From contig NZ_CP154878.1 in assembly GCF_039955095.1 (NCBI RefSeq), forward strand, positions 434,001-498,000: a stretch of DNA of 64,000 nt, read 5' to 3'. The DNA comes from Limosilactobacillus sp. WILCCON 0051 (GTDB taxonomy: Bacteria > Bacillota > Bacilli > Lactobacillales > Lactobacillaceae). The notes below the pieces were generated by a model, which had not been told where the DNA came from, ran no database searches, and worked only from the letters and a program-made list of their open reading frames with translations. The position numbers were made by a program, and so were the translations under genes. Positions 35,675 through 45,098 of this stretch are shown here, one piece after another (the stretch's first letter is position 1; every line of letters starts with the position of its first letter).

Positions 35675-36928
35675 ATGGATACTGCTAAAAAACCAGAAGA
35701 AATCAAGTTAGATAAAAGCGGGCGCATCCGCTTTACGGCCGGCTTCTTTGTCTGCGCCATTCTTTGGATGACGGGGCTGGCAATCGTTTCGGCCGTCTTA
35801 TTGCCGCAGCACCTGCGCGACATTGCCGGCGAGGCCGCCTCAACGACCATCTTTGGCTACGTCAACGCGGCTACGGCCATTGCCTCTTTGGTTGCCAATC
35901 TGCTGTTTGGGAATCTGTCTGACCGGACGCGTTCTCGGTTTGGCCGCCGGACGCCCTGGATCTTTTGGGGCGCCATCTTAGCCGGTGTAACCCTGTTTTT
36001 GATCGGGATCGTCGACAACGCCTGGCTGATTGGGATCATCTACTGTGTCTGCATGTTCGGCTTGAACATGATGCTGGCACCAGTCATTGCAACATTGTCT
36101 GATCGAGTGCCAGACGACATGCGGGCTACGATGTCGGCATTCAACTCGGCTGGGACGACGGTCGGCTCTTCATTAGGGACGCTGATCGGGGCCAAGTTCA
36201 TTACGATTCAGATCCCCGGTTTTGCGACGGCCGGTATCTTGATGGGTCTGGCCGGAATTGCCACGATCGTTGTCTGGCCGCGGGAAAAGTCTTCTAAAGA
36301 CCTGCCACCAGTCGAGGGCGGCTTCAAGGAGTTCTTAGCCTCATTTCGTCCGCCAATGCACAACGCGCGCGACTTTTGGCTGGCCTTCACCGGACGGACG
36401 CTGCTGATCTTCAGCTACTACATGATCTTAAACTACCAGCTTTACATTCTGGAAAGCTACATTGGTCAAAGCAAGACGGCCGCGGCGGCGACGATCTCCA
36501 TCATGTCGGTAGTCACAATGGTCGTTGCCTTGATTGGCTCTTTGACTTCAGGCGCGATCTCAGACAAATTGGGCCGGCGCAAGATTCCGGTCAACATTGC
36601 CTCGCTGCTATTGGCAATCGGCTATCTGCTGCCATGGGTCATGAAGACTTCATTTTCCATGATTCTGTTTGCCGGTTTTGCCGGGCTGGGCTATGCCGTC
36701 TATGGTGCCGTTGACCAGGCCTTAAACGTTGACGTCTTGCCAAACAAAGAAGAAGCCGGCAAGGACCTCGGGATCTTAAACATTGCCACGACGCTTGGGC
36801 AGACGGCTGGACCGATCGTTACCAGTGCTTTGGTTGGCATGGCCGGCTACAGCCTGGTCTTCCCAGTAGCAATTGCCTTTGCCGTTTTGGCCTGCGTCTT
36901 CATTCAGATGATTCGTTGCGTTAAATAA
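35675..36928 (+). CDS. MFS oligosaccharide permease (GH42 operon)
   Basis: 417-residue 12-helix major facilitator. The loop GNLSDRTRSRFGRRTPWI between helices 2 and 3 and its repeat SDKLGRRKIPVN in the second half are typical MFS motifs. ATG at 35675 has AGAGGA upstream; the frame extends into the GH42 end but without an RBS. Tight coupling to GH42 suggests it imports the galactoside or arabinoside that GH42 cleaves. A deleted relic of a close homologue lies at 26101-26220. Confidence 0.83.
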   Translation: MDTAKKPEEIKLDKSGRIRFTAGFFVCAILWMTGLAIVSAVLLPQHLRDIAGEAASTTIFGYVNAATAIASLVANLLFGNLSDRTRSRFGRRTPWIFWGAILAGVTLFLIGIVDNAWLIGIIYCVCMFGLNMMLAPVIATLSDRVPDDMRATMSAFNSAGTTVGSSLGTLIGAKFITIQIPGFATAGILMGLAGIATIVVWPREKSSKDLPPVEGGFKEFLASFRPPMHNARDFWLAFTGRTLLIFSYYMILNYQLYILESYIGQSKTAAAATISIMSVVTMVVALIGSLTSGAISDKLGRRKIPVNIASLLLAIGYLLPWVMKTSFSMILFAGFAGLGYAVYGAVDQALNVDVLPNKEEAGKDLGILNIATTLGQTAGPIVTSALVGMAGYSLVFPVAIAFAVLACVFIQMIRCVK

Positions 36929-36963
36929 TTGCTTTACCCTAGACGTTTACTATCTACTCTCAA

Positions 36964-37005
36964 AAGGGCCGTCATGATCCATCTCCCAATGACGGCTCTT
37001 TTTAT
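36964..37005 (+). terminator. terminator of GH42 operon
   Basis: AGGGCCGTCAT/ATGACGGCTCT stem followed by TTTT. Confidence 0.88.
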
Positions 37006-37023
37006 TTATTGAATTGTCCGGTT

Positions 37024-37041
37024 GATTTATACGGACAAAAA
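37024..37041 (+). promoter_or_regulatory. AraR operator at araB
   Basis: ATTTATACGGACAAAA. A TTGTCCG half site lies just upstream and pairs as an inverted repeat with CGGACAA. Confidence 0.65.
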
Positions 37042-37108
37042 TATTAAAATGTAATCGTTATCTAAGATCAATCCATAACAAATTATTTAGTCAGGAGGAG
37101 CCTGCCTT

Positions 37109-38713
37109 ATGGATCAAGAACAAATCAAGACAAAGATTGAAAATGCCCAGACAGCCCTGGGGATTGAGCTGGGGTCGACACGCATTAAAACGGTTCTGGT
37201 TACGAATGATTTTCAGACGATTGCCAGTGGAGACTACGTATGGGAAAACGAATTGGATCATCATATCTGGACCTATCCAATAGAAAAGGTCTGGGAAGGG
37301 ATTCAGACCAGCTATGCCAAGATGGCTGCTGAAATCAGTGAAAAATATGATCTAAAGCTGACTAGAATCGGTGCGATCGGCATCAGCGCCATGATGCACG
37401 GCTATATGCCATTTAATAAGGAAAACCAGCTGCTGGTCCCATTTAGAACCTGGCGCAACAACATTACTGGTCAAGCAGCTGCCAAACTGACGGAACTGTT
37501 TGATTTTAATATTCCAGAACGCTGGAGTATCGCGCATCTTTACCAGGCAATCTTAAATCATGAAGAACATGTAAAAGACATTGACTTTATCACGACGCTG
37601 GATGGTTACGTAACCTGGCAGCTGACGGGAGAAAAGACGACGGGAATTGGCGACGCCTCAGGAATGTTTCCGATTGATGAGGCTACGCATGACTATGATG
37701 CTGCAATGCTGGATAAGTTTGCCAGTCTGCCGGAAGTTGATCAATATGACTGGGATATCAAGGAAATCCTGCCTAAGGTCTTGGTGGCAGGCGAAACGGC
37801 TGGTCATTTGACGGCGGCTGGGGCTAAAAAGCTGGATCCAAGCGGTCTGCTGCAGCCCGGCTCGCTTTTGGCACCAAGCGAAGGTGACGCTGGAACTGGT
37901 ATGGTTGCCACTAATGCTGTTCGTAAGCGCACCGGCAATATTTCAGCCGGGACGTCGGCATTTTCGATGGTTGTCCTGGATCAAAAACTCAGCCAGGTTC
38001 ACCGTGATATCGATCTGGTTACCACGCCGGATGGAGCGCCGGTTGCGATGGTTCACACCAATAACTGCTCGTCTGACATCAACGCCTGGGCGGCAGTCTT
38101 CAATCAATTCGCGCGGCTGCTTGGTGTTACGCTGTCGCCAAACGAATTGTATGAAAAACTGTTTGATGCCTCGCTGCGCGGTGAGCAGGATGGCGGCGGG
38201 CTGGTCAACTTCAGCTATCTGTCTGGTGAAAACATCACGCGGGTTGATGAAGGACGGCCGCTGCTGGTTCGCAAGCCGGACAGCCGGTTTAATCTGGCCA
38301 ACCTGTTTAAGGTCCAGCTCTATTCTGCGTTTGCGCCATTAAAGATCGGCATGGACATTCTGCTGCGCGAGGAACATATCCGCACTGATGTCTTGATTGC
38401 ACAGGGTGGTTTGTTTAAGACGCCGGTCGTTGCCCAACAAGTCTTGGCTGATGCCTTAAACACGCCAATCAGCGTCATGAGCAATGCTGGTGAAGGTGGT
38501 CCATGGGGCATGGCGGTACTGGCTTTGTATGCTGCTGACAGTCATGGTAAAGACCTGGCTGATTTTCTTGATGACGAGGTCTTTGCCAATCAGGAAATCG
38601 CTACGCTGTCGCCAGAGCCGGAAAGCGTTAAGGGCTACGAGAAGTTTATCGACAACTATAAGCAGGCAATGCCGGCTGAAAAAGCAGCTGGTGAGTCAAT
38701 GAAGCTGGATTAA
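37109..38713 (+). CDS. araB: L-ribulokinase
   Basis: 534-residue FGGY kinase that phosphorylates L-ribulose in arabinose catabolism. It shows the N-terminal nucleotide loop GIELGSTRIKTVLV, the substrate region SAMMHGYMPFNKENQ and WRNN, and the C-terminal ATP-binding part IAQGGLFKTPVV with NAGEGGPWGMA. This is the lactobacillar AraB type, distinct from the larger enterobacterial enzyme. AGGAGG precedes the ATG, araD follows after 16 nt, and an AraR operator lies upstream. Confidence 0.93.
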   Translation: MDQEQIKTKIENAQTALGIELGSTRIKTVLVTNDFQTIASGDYVWENELDHHIWTYPIEKVWEGIQTSYAKMAAEISEKYDLKLTRIGAIGISAMMHGYMPFNKENQLLVPFRTWRNNITGQAAAKLTELFDFNIPERWSIAHLYQAILNHEEHVKDIDFITTLDGYVTWQLTGEKTTGIGDASGMFPIDEATHDYDAAMLDKFASLPEVDQYDWDIKEILPKVLVAGETAGHLTAAGAKKLDPSGLLQPGSLLAPSEGDAGTGMVATNAVRKRTGNISAGTSAFSMVVLDQKLSQVHRDIDLVTTPDGAPVAMVHTNNCSSDINAWAAVFNQFARLLGVTLSPNELYEKLFDASLRGEQDGGGLVNFSYLSGENITRVDEGRPLLVRKPDSRFNLANLFKVQLYSAFAPLKIGMDILLREEHIRTDVLIAQGGLFKTPVVAQQVLADALNTPISVMSNAGEGGPWGMAVLALYAADSHGKDLADFLDDEVFANQEIATLSPEPESVKGYEKFIDNYKQAMPAEKAAGESMKLD

Positions 38714-38729
38714 TTGGGAGGAATACAAC

Positions 38730-39461
38730 ATGCTTGAAGAATTAAAACAAGAAGTCTATGAAGCCAACATGCAGCTGCCCAAGCTGGGACTGGTTTCATT
38801 TACGTGGGGCAATGTTTCAGGAATCGATCGTGAAAAGGGGCTGTACGTCATCAAGCCATCTGGAGTTCCATATGATGAGCTGAAGCCAGAAGACATGGTT
38901 GTCGTCAACTTGAAGGGCGAGGTCGTAGAAGGTGACATGAACCCATCTTCCGACACGCCAACGCACACTTATCTGTACAACCATTTCCCAAAGATTGGCG
39001 GGATCGTGCACACGCACTCGCCATGGGCCGTTTCGTTTGCGGCGGCCAACATGGACGTCCCAGCACTGAACACGACGCATGCTGATACCTTCTATACCGA
39101 CGTGCCAGCTGCCGATGCTCTGACCAAAGAAGAGATTGAAGAAGACTACGAAGGCAACACGGGCAAGACGATCGTGCGGACGTTTAAAGAACGCGGCTTG
39201 GACTATGAAGCAACGCCAGCCGCATTGGTCTCACAGCACGGACCATTTGCCTGGGGACCAACGCCAGACAAGGCCGTCTACAATGCCAAGGTGCTGGAGG
39301 TAGTAGCTGAAGAGGACTATCATGCCATGCAATTGACGCGTCAAAACCTGGAGCTGCCGCAGTATCTGCTGGACAAGCACTACTACCGCAAGCACGGTGC
39401 CAATGCCTACTATGGTCAAAACAACGCGCATTCCAAGGATCATGCCAAGCGTGAAAACTAA
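38730..39461 (+). CDS. araD: L-ribulose-5-phosphate 4-epimerase
   Basis: 243-residue class II aldolase-fold enzyme that converts L-ribulose-5-phosphate to D-xylulose-5-phosphate. Signatures: FTWGNVSGID, KPSGVPYDELKPEDMVVV, SSDTPTHTYLY, the metal site HTHSPWAVSFAA and VSQHGPFAWG. It is longer at the C-terminus by some residues than the enterobacterial form but otherwise standard. TTGGGAGG precedes the ATG. It is in an operon with araB. Confidence 0.95.
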   Translation: MLEELKQEVYEANMQLPKLGLVSFTWGNVSGIDREKGLYVIKPSGVPYDELKPEDMVVVNLKGEVVEGDMNPSSDTPTHTYLYNHFPKIGGIVHTHSPWAVSFAAANMDVPALNTTHADTFYTDVPAADALTKEEIEEDYEGNTGKTIVRTFKERGLDYEATPAALVSQHGPFAWGPTPDKAVYNAKVLEVVAEEDYHAMQLTRQNLELPQYLLDKHYYRKHGANAYYGQNNAHSKDHAKREN

Positions 39462-39488
39462 CTGCACGCCTGACAGCAAGCATTGAAC

Positions 39489-39535
39489 AAATTCCCGCCA
39501 AGATTACGCTGTGAATGCGAATTGGCGGGATTTTT
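39489..39535 (+). terminator. terminator of araBD
   Basis: AATTCCCGCCAA/TTGGCGGGATT stem followed by TTT. Confidence 0.85.
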
Positions 39536-39621
39536 ATTGCTTAAATGACATAAAATTGTTAAAACTATCGTAAAATAAGAATTAATCATCATTACAATGA
39601 AAAATATAAGAGGCTGGTTCA

Positions 39622-40704
39622 ATGGCAGAGATTAAATATGAAATTATCAGAAAAGCAATTCAAAAAGAGATCGAGTCCGGCAAGTATCAAGTCGGCGACA
39701 AGCTGCCCACGGAATCAAACCTGATGGAAACGTTTGGCGTCAGCCGCTATACGGTCAGACGGGCAATCAGCGAGCTGCAGAACGCGCATTACGTCTACCG
39801 AATCCAAGGTGGCGGCATGTATGTTGATGATTGGCAGGACAGCCAACAGCCGCCTAAAGCCAACAACAAAATGATCGGGTTGGTGACGACGCATCTGGTT
39901 GACTACATCTTTCCCAACATTATCAGCGGGATTGACCGAATCGTTTCTGCGCATGGGTATTCTTTAATCGTCAGCAATACGCACAACCAAAGAGAAAATG
40001 AACGGCGCAGTCTGGAGCGGCTGCTTGATACGCAGATTGCTGGACTGATCGTGGAACCGACGCAAAGTGCGCTGGCCAACACCAATATGGATCTTTATCA
40101 AAAAATCGCCCAGAGTCATTTGCCAATGGTTTTTATCAACGCCCACTACCCGCAGCTGCAGGCGCCTTATTTGGAAATCAAGGATAAAAAAGCTGAATAC
40201 GAGATGACTAAGTATTTGATCAAACAAGGCCACAAGCGGATCTTGGGTATTTTTCAGGTTGATGATCTGCAGGGAACGCGCCGGATGGAAGGCTTTATCA
40301 ATGCCTATATGGAATACCCTGACATCTCGTACTTGAGTGAGACCGTCATGTATCAGTCGGGGCAGGATATGAATCGGATTTTTCAGCGCGTGACTCAAAT
40401 TATGGAACGGCCTGATCATCCAACGGCAATCGTCTGCTATAACGATGCCTTGGCAATTCAAGTAATGGACGTGGTGCGCTCAGCTGGCCTAAAGATTCCT
40501 GAAGACGTCAGCATTGTTGGTTTTGACGACTATGTTTTGGGACGCTACTTTACGCCGCGTCTGACGACGATTGAGCACCCTAAAGAAAAAATGGGACTAG
40601 ATGCTGGCCGGATGATTATGAGTTTGATCGATGGTGAAGAGGTTAAGCCGATTGAATATGATGCCAAACTGATTTTTAATGATTCAGTGCGTAAATTAAA
40701 CTAA
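39622..40704 (+). CDS. araR: arabinose repressor AraR
   Basis: 360 residues combining an N-terminal GntR winged helix (about 1-70: KYEIIRKAIQKEIESGKYQVG, LMETFGVSRYTVRRAI) with a LacI/periplasmic-binding effector domain (about 78-355: IGLVTTHLVDYIFPNII, FDDYVLGRYFTPRLTTI). This hybrid is diagnostic of AraR, which leaves DNA when it binds L-arabinose. It sits inside the ara cluster. Five matching operators lie upstream of araB, araE, araA, GH42 and GH43; I see none before araR itself. Confidence 0.93.
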   Translation: MAEIKYEIIRKAIQKEIESGKYQVGDKLPTESNLMETFGVSRYTVRRAISELQNAHYVYRIQGGGMYVDDWQDSQQPPKANNKMIGLVTTHLVDYIFPNIISGIDRIVSAHGYSLIVSNTHNQRENERRSLERLLDTQIAGLIVEPTQSALANTNMDLYQKIAQSHLPMVFINAHYPQLQAPYLEIKDKKAEYEMTKYLIKQGHKRILGIFQVDDLQGTRRMEGFINAYMEYPDISYLSETVMYQSGQDMNRIFQRVTQIMERPDHPTAIVCYNDALAIQVMDVVRSAGLKIPEDVSIVGFDDYVLGRYFTPRLTTIEHPKEKMGLDAGRMIMSLIDGEEVKPIEYDAKLIFNDSVRKLN

Positions 40705-40724
40705 TAACGGCTGAATTATGTACG

Positions 40725-40757
40725 AGCTGTCTGCAAAATACTGCAGGCGGCTTTTTG
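40725..40757 (+). terminator. terminator of araR
   Basis: AGCTGTCTGCA/TGCAGGCGGCT stem and T run. Confidence 0.75.
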
Positions 40758-40813
40758 TTTGGTATTTATTATTCATCCGCAAAAATGTTGCGTATAAAAA
40801 AACAATATCAGTA

Positions 40814-40875
40814 TTGACTTATACGGACAAAAACATATAATAGTAACCGTAAGCGTTTTCCGGGAAACGGTTTCA
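40814..40875 (+). promoter_or_regulatory. araE promoter, AraR operator and cre-like sites
   Basis: TTGACT (40814-40819), 16-nt spacer, TATAAT (40836-40841). The spacer is filled by the AraR operator CTTATACGGACAAAA. Two weaker cre-like sequences, each with two mismatches, follow in 40850-40875. Confidence 0.75.
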
Positions 40876-40928
40876 AAAAGCTGATAGTCGTAATGGGACA
40901 ACAACCATTATTGGGAGATGGATTTATT

Positions 40929-42296
40929 ATGAAGAAAGTATCAAACGGCTTCATCTATACGTTTGGGGCGTTAGGTGGACTGTTGTTTGGGTATGACATT
41001 GCCTCGGTTTCTGGGGCGATCCTATTCATTCAAAAGCAGCTGCATCTTAACTCTTGGCAGCAGGGCTGGGTCGTCAGTTCAGTTTTGATCGGTGCGACGC
41101 TGGGTGCTTTGGGTACGTCTAAGTTTTTGGACAAGTATGGCCGGCGCAAGCTGCTGATCTGGGCTTCGATTATCTTTGCGATTGGGGCTCTGGGATCTGG
41201 TTTTGCACCAGAATATTGGACTTTACTGGTGACGCGGATCATCTTAGGGATCGGGGTTGGGATCACCTCAGCCTTGATTCCGGCCTATCTGCACGAATTG
41301 GCGCCTAAAAAGATTCATGGTGCCGTGGCGACGATGTTCCAGCTGATGGTCATGATTGGGATTCTGCTGGCCTACATTTTGAACTACACGTTTGAAGGCA
41401 TGTACACTGGCTGGCGCTGGATGCTTGGCTTTGCTGCCTTACCTGCATTTATTCTGTTTATTGGTTCATTCTTCCTGCCAGAATCGCCTCGTTTCTTAGT
41501 TAAGATCGGTAAGGAAGATGAAGCACGGGCCGTCTTGATGAACACCAACAAAGGCGACAAGGCTGCCGTTGACAACTCATTAAAAGAAATTCATGAACAG
41601 GCCAAGCAAAAGGCTGGTGGCTGGAAGGAACTGTTCAGTCCACTGGTTCGTCCCGCTCTGATTACTGGTCTGGGCGCGGCAATCTTTCAACAGATCATTG
41701 GTTCCAACTCAGTCGTCTTTTATGCACCAACTATCTTTACCAAGGTTGGCTGGGGTGTTGCAGCTGCTCTGCTTGCCCACATTGGTATCGGGACGATCAA
41801 CGTTATCGTAACGGTTGTCGCTATGCTGATGATGGACCACGTTGACCGTAAGAAGATGCTGTGTGTCGGTGCTACCGGCATGGGACTGTCACTGTTTATC
41901 ATGGCGGGGATCCTGCACTTTAATGCTGGCGGCAAGGCGGCTGCTTATGTCAGCGCCATCTGCTTGACCGTTTACGTTGCCTTTTACGCATGTACTTGGG
42001 CACCAATCACCTGGGTTCTGATCGGTGAGGTCTTCCCATTGAACATTCGTGGGTTAGGGACTTCTTTGGCATCGGCTACCAACTGGATTGCCGACATGCT
42101 GGTCTCGCTGACTTTCCCATCCATGCTTAGTGCCATGGGCTTGTCAAATACCTTTATTACCTATGGGATCATCTGTTTCATCTGTGTCTGGTTCACGCAC
42201 AAGTACTTTATCGAGACGCGTGGCAAGTCGCTGGAAGAAATCGAAGCAGGCCTGCGGGAACATCTGGCTAAATCTGAAGCTAAGAAAGCTCACTAG
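40929..42296 (+). CDS. araE: L-arabinose/H+ symporter, sugar porter MFS
   Basis: 455-residue, 12-helix sugar porter: TFGALGGLLFGYDIASVSG, FLDKYGRRKLL, PESPRFLVK, FIETRGKSLEEIE. It is closely related in pattern to the xylose symporter at 15717. ATG at 40929 is chosen; the longer frame from 40893 lacks the family's N-terminus. The AraR operator inside its promoter and its place between araR and araA indicate arabinose, although such porters often also take xylose. Confidence 0.88.
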   Translation: MKKVSNGFIYTFGALGGLLFGYDIASVSGAILFIQKQLHLNSWQQGWVVSSVLIGATLGALGTSKFLDKYGRRKLLIWASIIFAIGALGSGFAPEYWTLLVTRIILGIGVGITSALIPAYLHELAPKKIHGAVATMFQLMVMIGILLAYILNYTFEGMYTGWRWMLGFAALPAFILFIGSFFLPESPRFLVKIGKEDEARAVLMNTNKGDKAAVDNSLKEIHEQAKQKAGGWKELFSPLVRPALITGLGAAIFQQIIGSNSVVFYAPTIFTKVGWGVAAALLAHIGIGTINVIVTVVAMLMMDHVDRKKMLCVGATGMGLSLFIMAGILHFNAGGKAAAYVSAICLTVYVAFYACTWAPITWVLIGEVFPLNIRGLGTSLASATNWIADMLVSLTFPSMLSAMGLSNTFITYGIICFICVWFTHKYFIETRGKSLEEIEAGLREHLAKSEAKKAH

Positions 42297-42337
42297 CGGC
42301 ATTTGGTAATTCATCAGATAAATTTCGATAAAAGTAA

Positions 42338-42366
42338 TTGAATTGTACGGACAAATAAGCTATTCT
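42338..42366 (+). promoter_or_regulatory. araA promoter with AraR operator
   Basis: TTGAAT, 17-nt spacer, TATTCT. The spacer carries AATTGTACGGACAAAT, the AraR motif. Confidence 0.75.
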
Positions 42367-42374
42367 TATCACAT

Positions 42375-42402
42375 AAGCTGCTTAAACCGTTTTCAGCAGC
42401 TT
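42375..42402. promoter_or_regulatory. cre-like site framed by an inverted repeat
   Basis: AAGCTGC (42375-42381) and GCAGCTT (42396-42402) frame exactly the 14-bp TTAAACCGTTTTCA, whose complement TGAAAACGGTTTAA differs from cre at one position. Confidence 0.6.
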
Positions 42403-42439
42403 AGCAGACTAAAACTTCTTGTAAAAGGAGATCAAACTT

Positions 42440-43864
42440 ATGTTAAAGATTTCAGACTATGAATTTTGGTTCGTTGCCGGTTCACAATTCCTGTACGGTG
42501 AAGAACAATTAAAGTCAGTTGCTAAAGACGCTCAAGACATTGTCGATAAATTAAATGCTTCGGGCAAGCTCCCCTACCCAATCGTCTTTAAGGGCGTTAT
42601 GACCACGGCAGAAGGCATTACGCAATTTATGAAGGATGCCAACTACAACGACAAGGTTGCCGGGGTAGTTACCTGGATGCACACTTTCTCGCCAGCCAAA
42701 AACTGGATTCGCGGTACGCGCCTGCTGCAAAAGCCGCTGCTGCACCTGGCTACGCAATATCTGAACAACATTCCATATGACACGATCGACTTTGACTACA
42801 TGAACCTGAATCAATCGGCTCATGGTGATCGTGAATATGCCTACATCAACGCGCGCCTTAACAAGGGCAACAAGATCGTTTACGGCTACTGGGGCGATGA
42901 AGACGTTCAACAAGAGATCGCTGATTGGCAAATGGTTGCCGTTGCCTACAATGAAAGCTTTAAGCTTAAGATCGTTCGTTTTGGCGATACGATGCGCAAT
43001 GTTGCCGTTACGGAAGGCGACAAGGTTGAAGCCGAGATCCGTCTGGGCTGGACCGTTGACTACTGGCCAGTTGGCGACTTGGTTGAATATGTTGATGCCG
43101 TTGATGAAAAAGACATTGATGCTGAATACAAGAAGCTTGAAGATCAATACGAAATGGTAGAAGGCGACAACGATCATGAAAAGTACGTTGAATCGGTTCG
43201 CTACCAGCTGCGTGAATATCTTGCCATCAAGAAGTTCATGGATGACAAGGGTTACACGGCCTTTACCACCAACTTTGAAGATCTGCACGGCTTAAAGCAA
43301 TTGCCAGGTCTGGCTTCGCAAATGCTGATGCGGGATGGCTATGGCTTCGGGGCAGAAGGTGACTGGAAGACGGCCGGAATGGATCGGCTGCTGAAGATTC
43401 TGTCCAACAATGAAAAGACGGCCTTTATGGAAGACTACACGCTGGATCTGCGTCATGGTCACGAAGCTATCCTTGGCTCGCACATGTTGGAAGTTGACCC
43501 AACCATTGCCTCTGATAAGCCACGCGTTGAGGTACATCCACTGGACATTGGCGGCAAGGATGATCCGGCTCGGCTGGTATTTACCGGTTCAGAAGGCAAG
43601 GCCATTGACGTTACGCTCTCTGACTTCCGTGACGGCTACAAGATCATCGGTTACAGTGTTGACTGCCACAAGCCAGAAAAGGAAACGCCGCATCTGCCAG
43701 TTGCCAAGCAATTATGGACGCCAACGACTGGTCTGCGTGATGGGGCTGAATTCTGGATGCATGCCGGTGGCGGTCACCACACGATCCTGAGCTTTACTAT
43801 TAAGCCACAGCAGATCAAGGACCTGTTCAAGATGCTTGAATGCAATGTTGAATATGCCGAATAA
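42440..43864 (+). CDS. araA: L-arabinose isomerase
   Basis: 474-residue enzyme that converts L-arabinose to L-ribulose with a divalent metal. Typical blocks: [16 protein letters not shown] at the start, [53 protein letters not shown] and GGGHHT near the C-terminus, which include the metal-binding His and Glu residues. AAAGGAG precedes the ATG. It has its own AraR-controlled promoter and is transcribed separately from araBD. Confidence 0.97.
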   Translation: MLKISDYEFWFVAGSQFLYGEEQLKSVAKDAQDIVDKLNASGKLPYPIVFKGVMTTAEGITQFMKDANYNDKVAGVVTWMHTFSPAKNWIRGTRLLQKPLLHLATQYLNNIPYDTIDFDYMNLNQSAHGDREYAYINARLNKGNKIVYGYWGDEDVQQEIADWQMVAVAYNESFKLKIVRFGDTMRNVAVTEGDKVEAEIRLGWTVDYWPVGDLVEYVDAVDEKDIDAEYKKLEDQYEMVEGDNDHEKYVESVRYQLREYLAIKKFMDDKGYTAFTTNFEDLHGLKQLPGLASQMLMRDGYGFGAEGDWKTAGMDRLLKILSNNEKTAFMEDYTLDLRHGHEAILGSHMLEVDPTIASDKPRVEVHPLDIGGKDDPARLVFTGSEGKAIDVTLSDFRDGYKIIGYSVDCHKPEKETPHLPVAKQLWTPTTGLRDGAEFWMHAGGGHHTILSFTIKPQQIKDLFKMLECNVEYAE

Positions 43865-43940
43865 TTCTTATAACTCTTTGCCTATTCTCTGCTCTGAACA
43901 ATCCTAGCCACTCAAAATCTTAATTACTGTGTATCTAAAA

Positions 43941-43979
43941 CTAAAGAGCCGCTCAGCTGTCTGCTGGGCGGCTCTTTAG
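43941..43979. terminator. bidirectional terminator
   Basis: CTAAAGAGCCGC...GCGGCTCTTTAG stem between convergent genes. Confidence 0.8.
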
Positions 43980-43990
43980 CTGTTGTTTGA

Positions 43991-44884
43991 TCAATCGGCT
44001 GAATAGACCTTCACCTCAATATCTTGATTATAGTTGCCAAAACCCTTGCCAAAAATCGTACAGCCGCCTTTATGCGTTGCAAAATTCTGAATCTCAAAGC
44101 GCAGCGTGAAACGATCATTTTGATAGGGGAGATCACTTAACGAAACCTTGGACCATGGCTCACCGTCAAGATAGGAGCCATGGTCGGTAATACGAAAGAC
44201 TTTTTGCAAGCCATACTGATTGACATTGCTGGGAACCCAGGCTGGCGTGTATTTGCCGTGGACGTCTGAGAAGTCGCCTGGGCTGGTCCAGTAGCCTAAG
44301 GGAACGCTATTAAGCGAAACGGTGATGTCGGAAGGCCAGTTGTTGTTGGAAAACGGAAATTCTGAGCCCAGTTCGGCTGTAATGTCAATCATTCGCAGCT
44401 GATCATGACTGGTCAGATGGTTGGGAAACTGGTATTCAACAAAACCATTGTTCCACCAGATCATGCCGGCAAAGATGCGCTGTGGATCCATGAAATATGA
44501 TGGATGATCAACGCGGCCAATATAGCCGTCTCGTCCTGCCAAACCGCATGAGGGAGCAACTGAGAAATTGGTATAGTGGCCAACGGGAATCTTAACCGTA
44601 TAGGCATTATAAGAAGGGTAGATGATATTGGGGAACTTGATATTGATCTGATCAACCTGCAGCTTGGCAATCTTAAAGTGTCCTTGATGCGAGAAGGAAA
44701 CGATTCCGGTTGCGGCTAGCTGATTGAGGTGCTTAGCAGTAATCGTTTCACTGACGCCCAGCTGAGCAGCCAGTGCAGAAATACTTTGGGCCTTTCTCGC
44801 CAGCAGCTGAATAATCTGAAGTCTAATAGGGTTTGCCAATGCTTTATAGACCGGTAGCCAGTCGTTTGAAATGGATGTTTCCAT
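43991..44884 (-). CDS. ArsR-type winged helix fused to an unknown beta-rich domain
   Basis: 297 residues. Residues 1-75 are an ArsR-like winged helix (YKALANPIRLQIIQLLARKAQSISALAAQLGVSETITAKHLNQL). Residues ~85-297 are a Trp/Tyr/Asn-rich, probably beta-sandwich domain with no motif I can name. There are no metal-binding cysteine pairs. It is divergent from the GH43/MFS operon, so it probably senses an oligosaccharide and regulates that operon. AAGGAG precedes the ATG. Confidence 0.7.
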   Translation of the reverse strand: METSISNDWLPVYKALANPIRLQIIQLLARKAQSISALAAQLGVSETITAKHLNQLAATGIVSFSHQGHFKIAKLQVDQINIKFPNIIYPSYNAYTVKIPVGHYTNFSVAPSCGLAGRDGYIGRVDHPSYFMDPQRIFAGMIWWNNGFVEYQFPNHLTSHDQLRMIDITAELGSEFPFSNNNWPSDITVSLNSVPLGYWTSPGDFSDVHGKYTPAWVPSNVNQYGLQKVFRITDHGSYLDGEPWSKVSLSDLPYQNDRFTLRFEIQNFATHKGGCTIFGKGFGNYNQDIEVKVYSAD

Positions 44885-44999
44885 ACGAAAAAACTCCTTA
44901 GATGATTAATCCTTAAAAACAATCAATGAAAAGGTTGTGTAAACGCTGTGCATTAACTGCAATATTGATTATAGACAATCAAAATATTGTTTATCAATA

Positions 45000-45079
45000 A
45001 TTTATGCGGATAAATATTAAAAATGTTATATAAAGGCGTACAGAAATCGGTTACATTATAGAAGGTTAACCGGATAAAT
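45000..45079 (+). promoter_or_regulatory. GH43 control region: AraR-type operator and cre-like site
   Basis: ATTTATGCGGATAAAT (45000-45015) matches the ara operators. AGAAATCGGTTACA (45042-45055) differs from cre at one position. A half site CCGGATAAAT (45070-45079) lies next to the RBS. Confidence 0.6.
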
Positions 45080-45098
45080 ATTTTAGGAGGAATTATCA

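Noticed and set aside
37010..37041. TTGTCCG...CGGACAA at araB read as one separate operator
   Set aside because: The right half is already accounted for by the AraR motif found at four other promoters; the left half is noted only as a possible extra half site.
42551..43288. 245-residue minus-strand frame inside araA
   Set aside because: Long only because of the codon bias of araA on the opposite strand; araA motifs are unambiguous.
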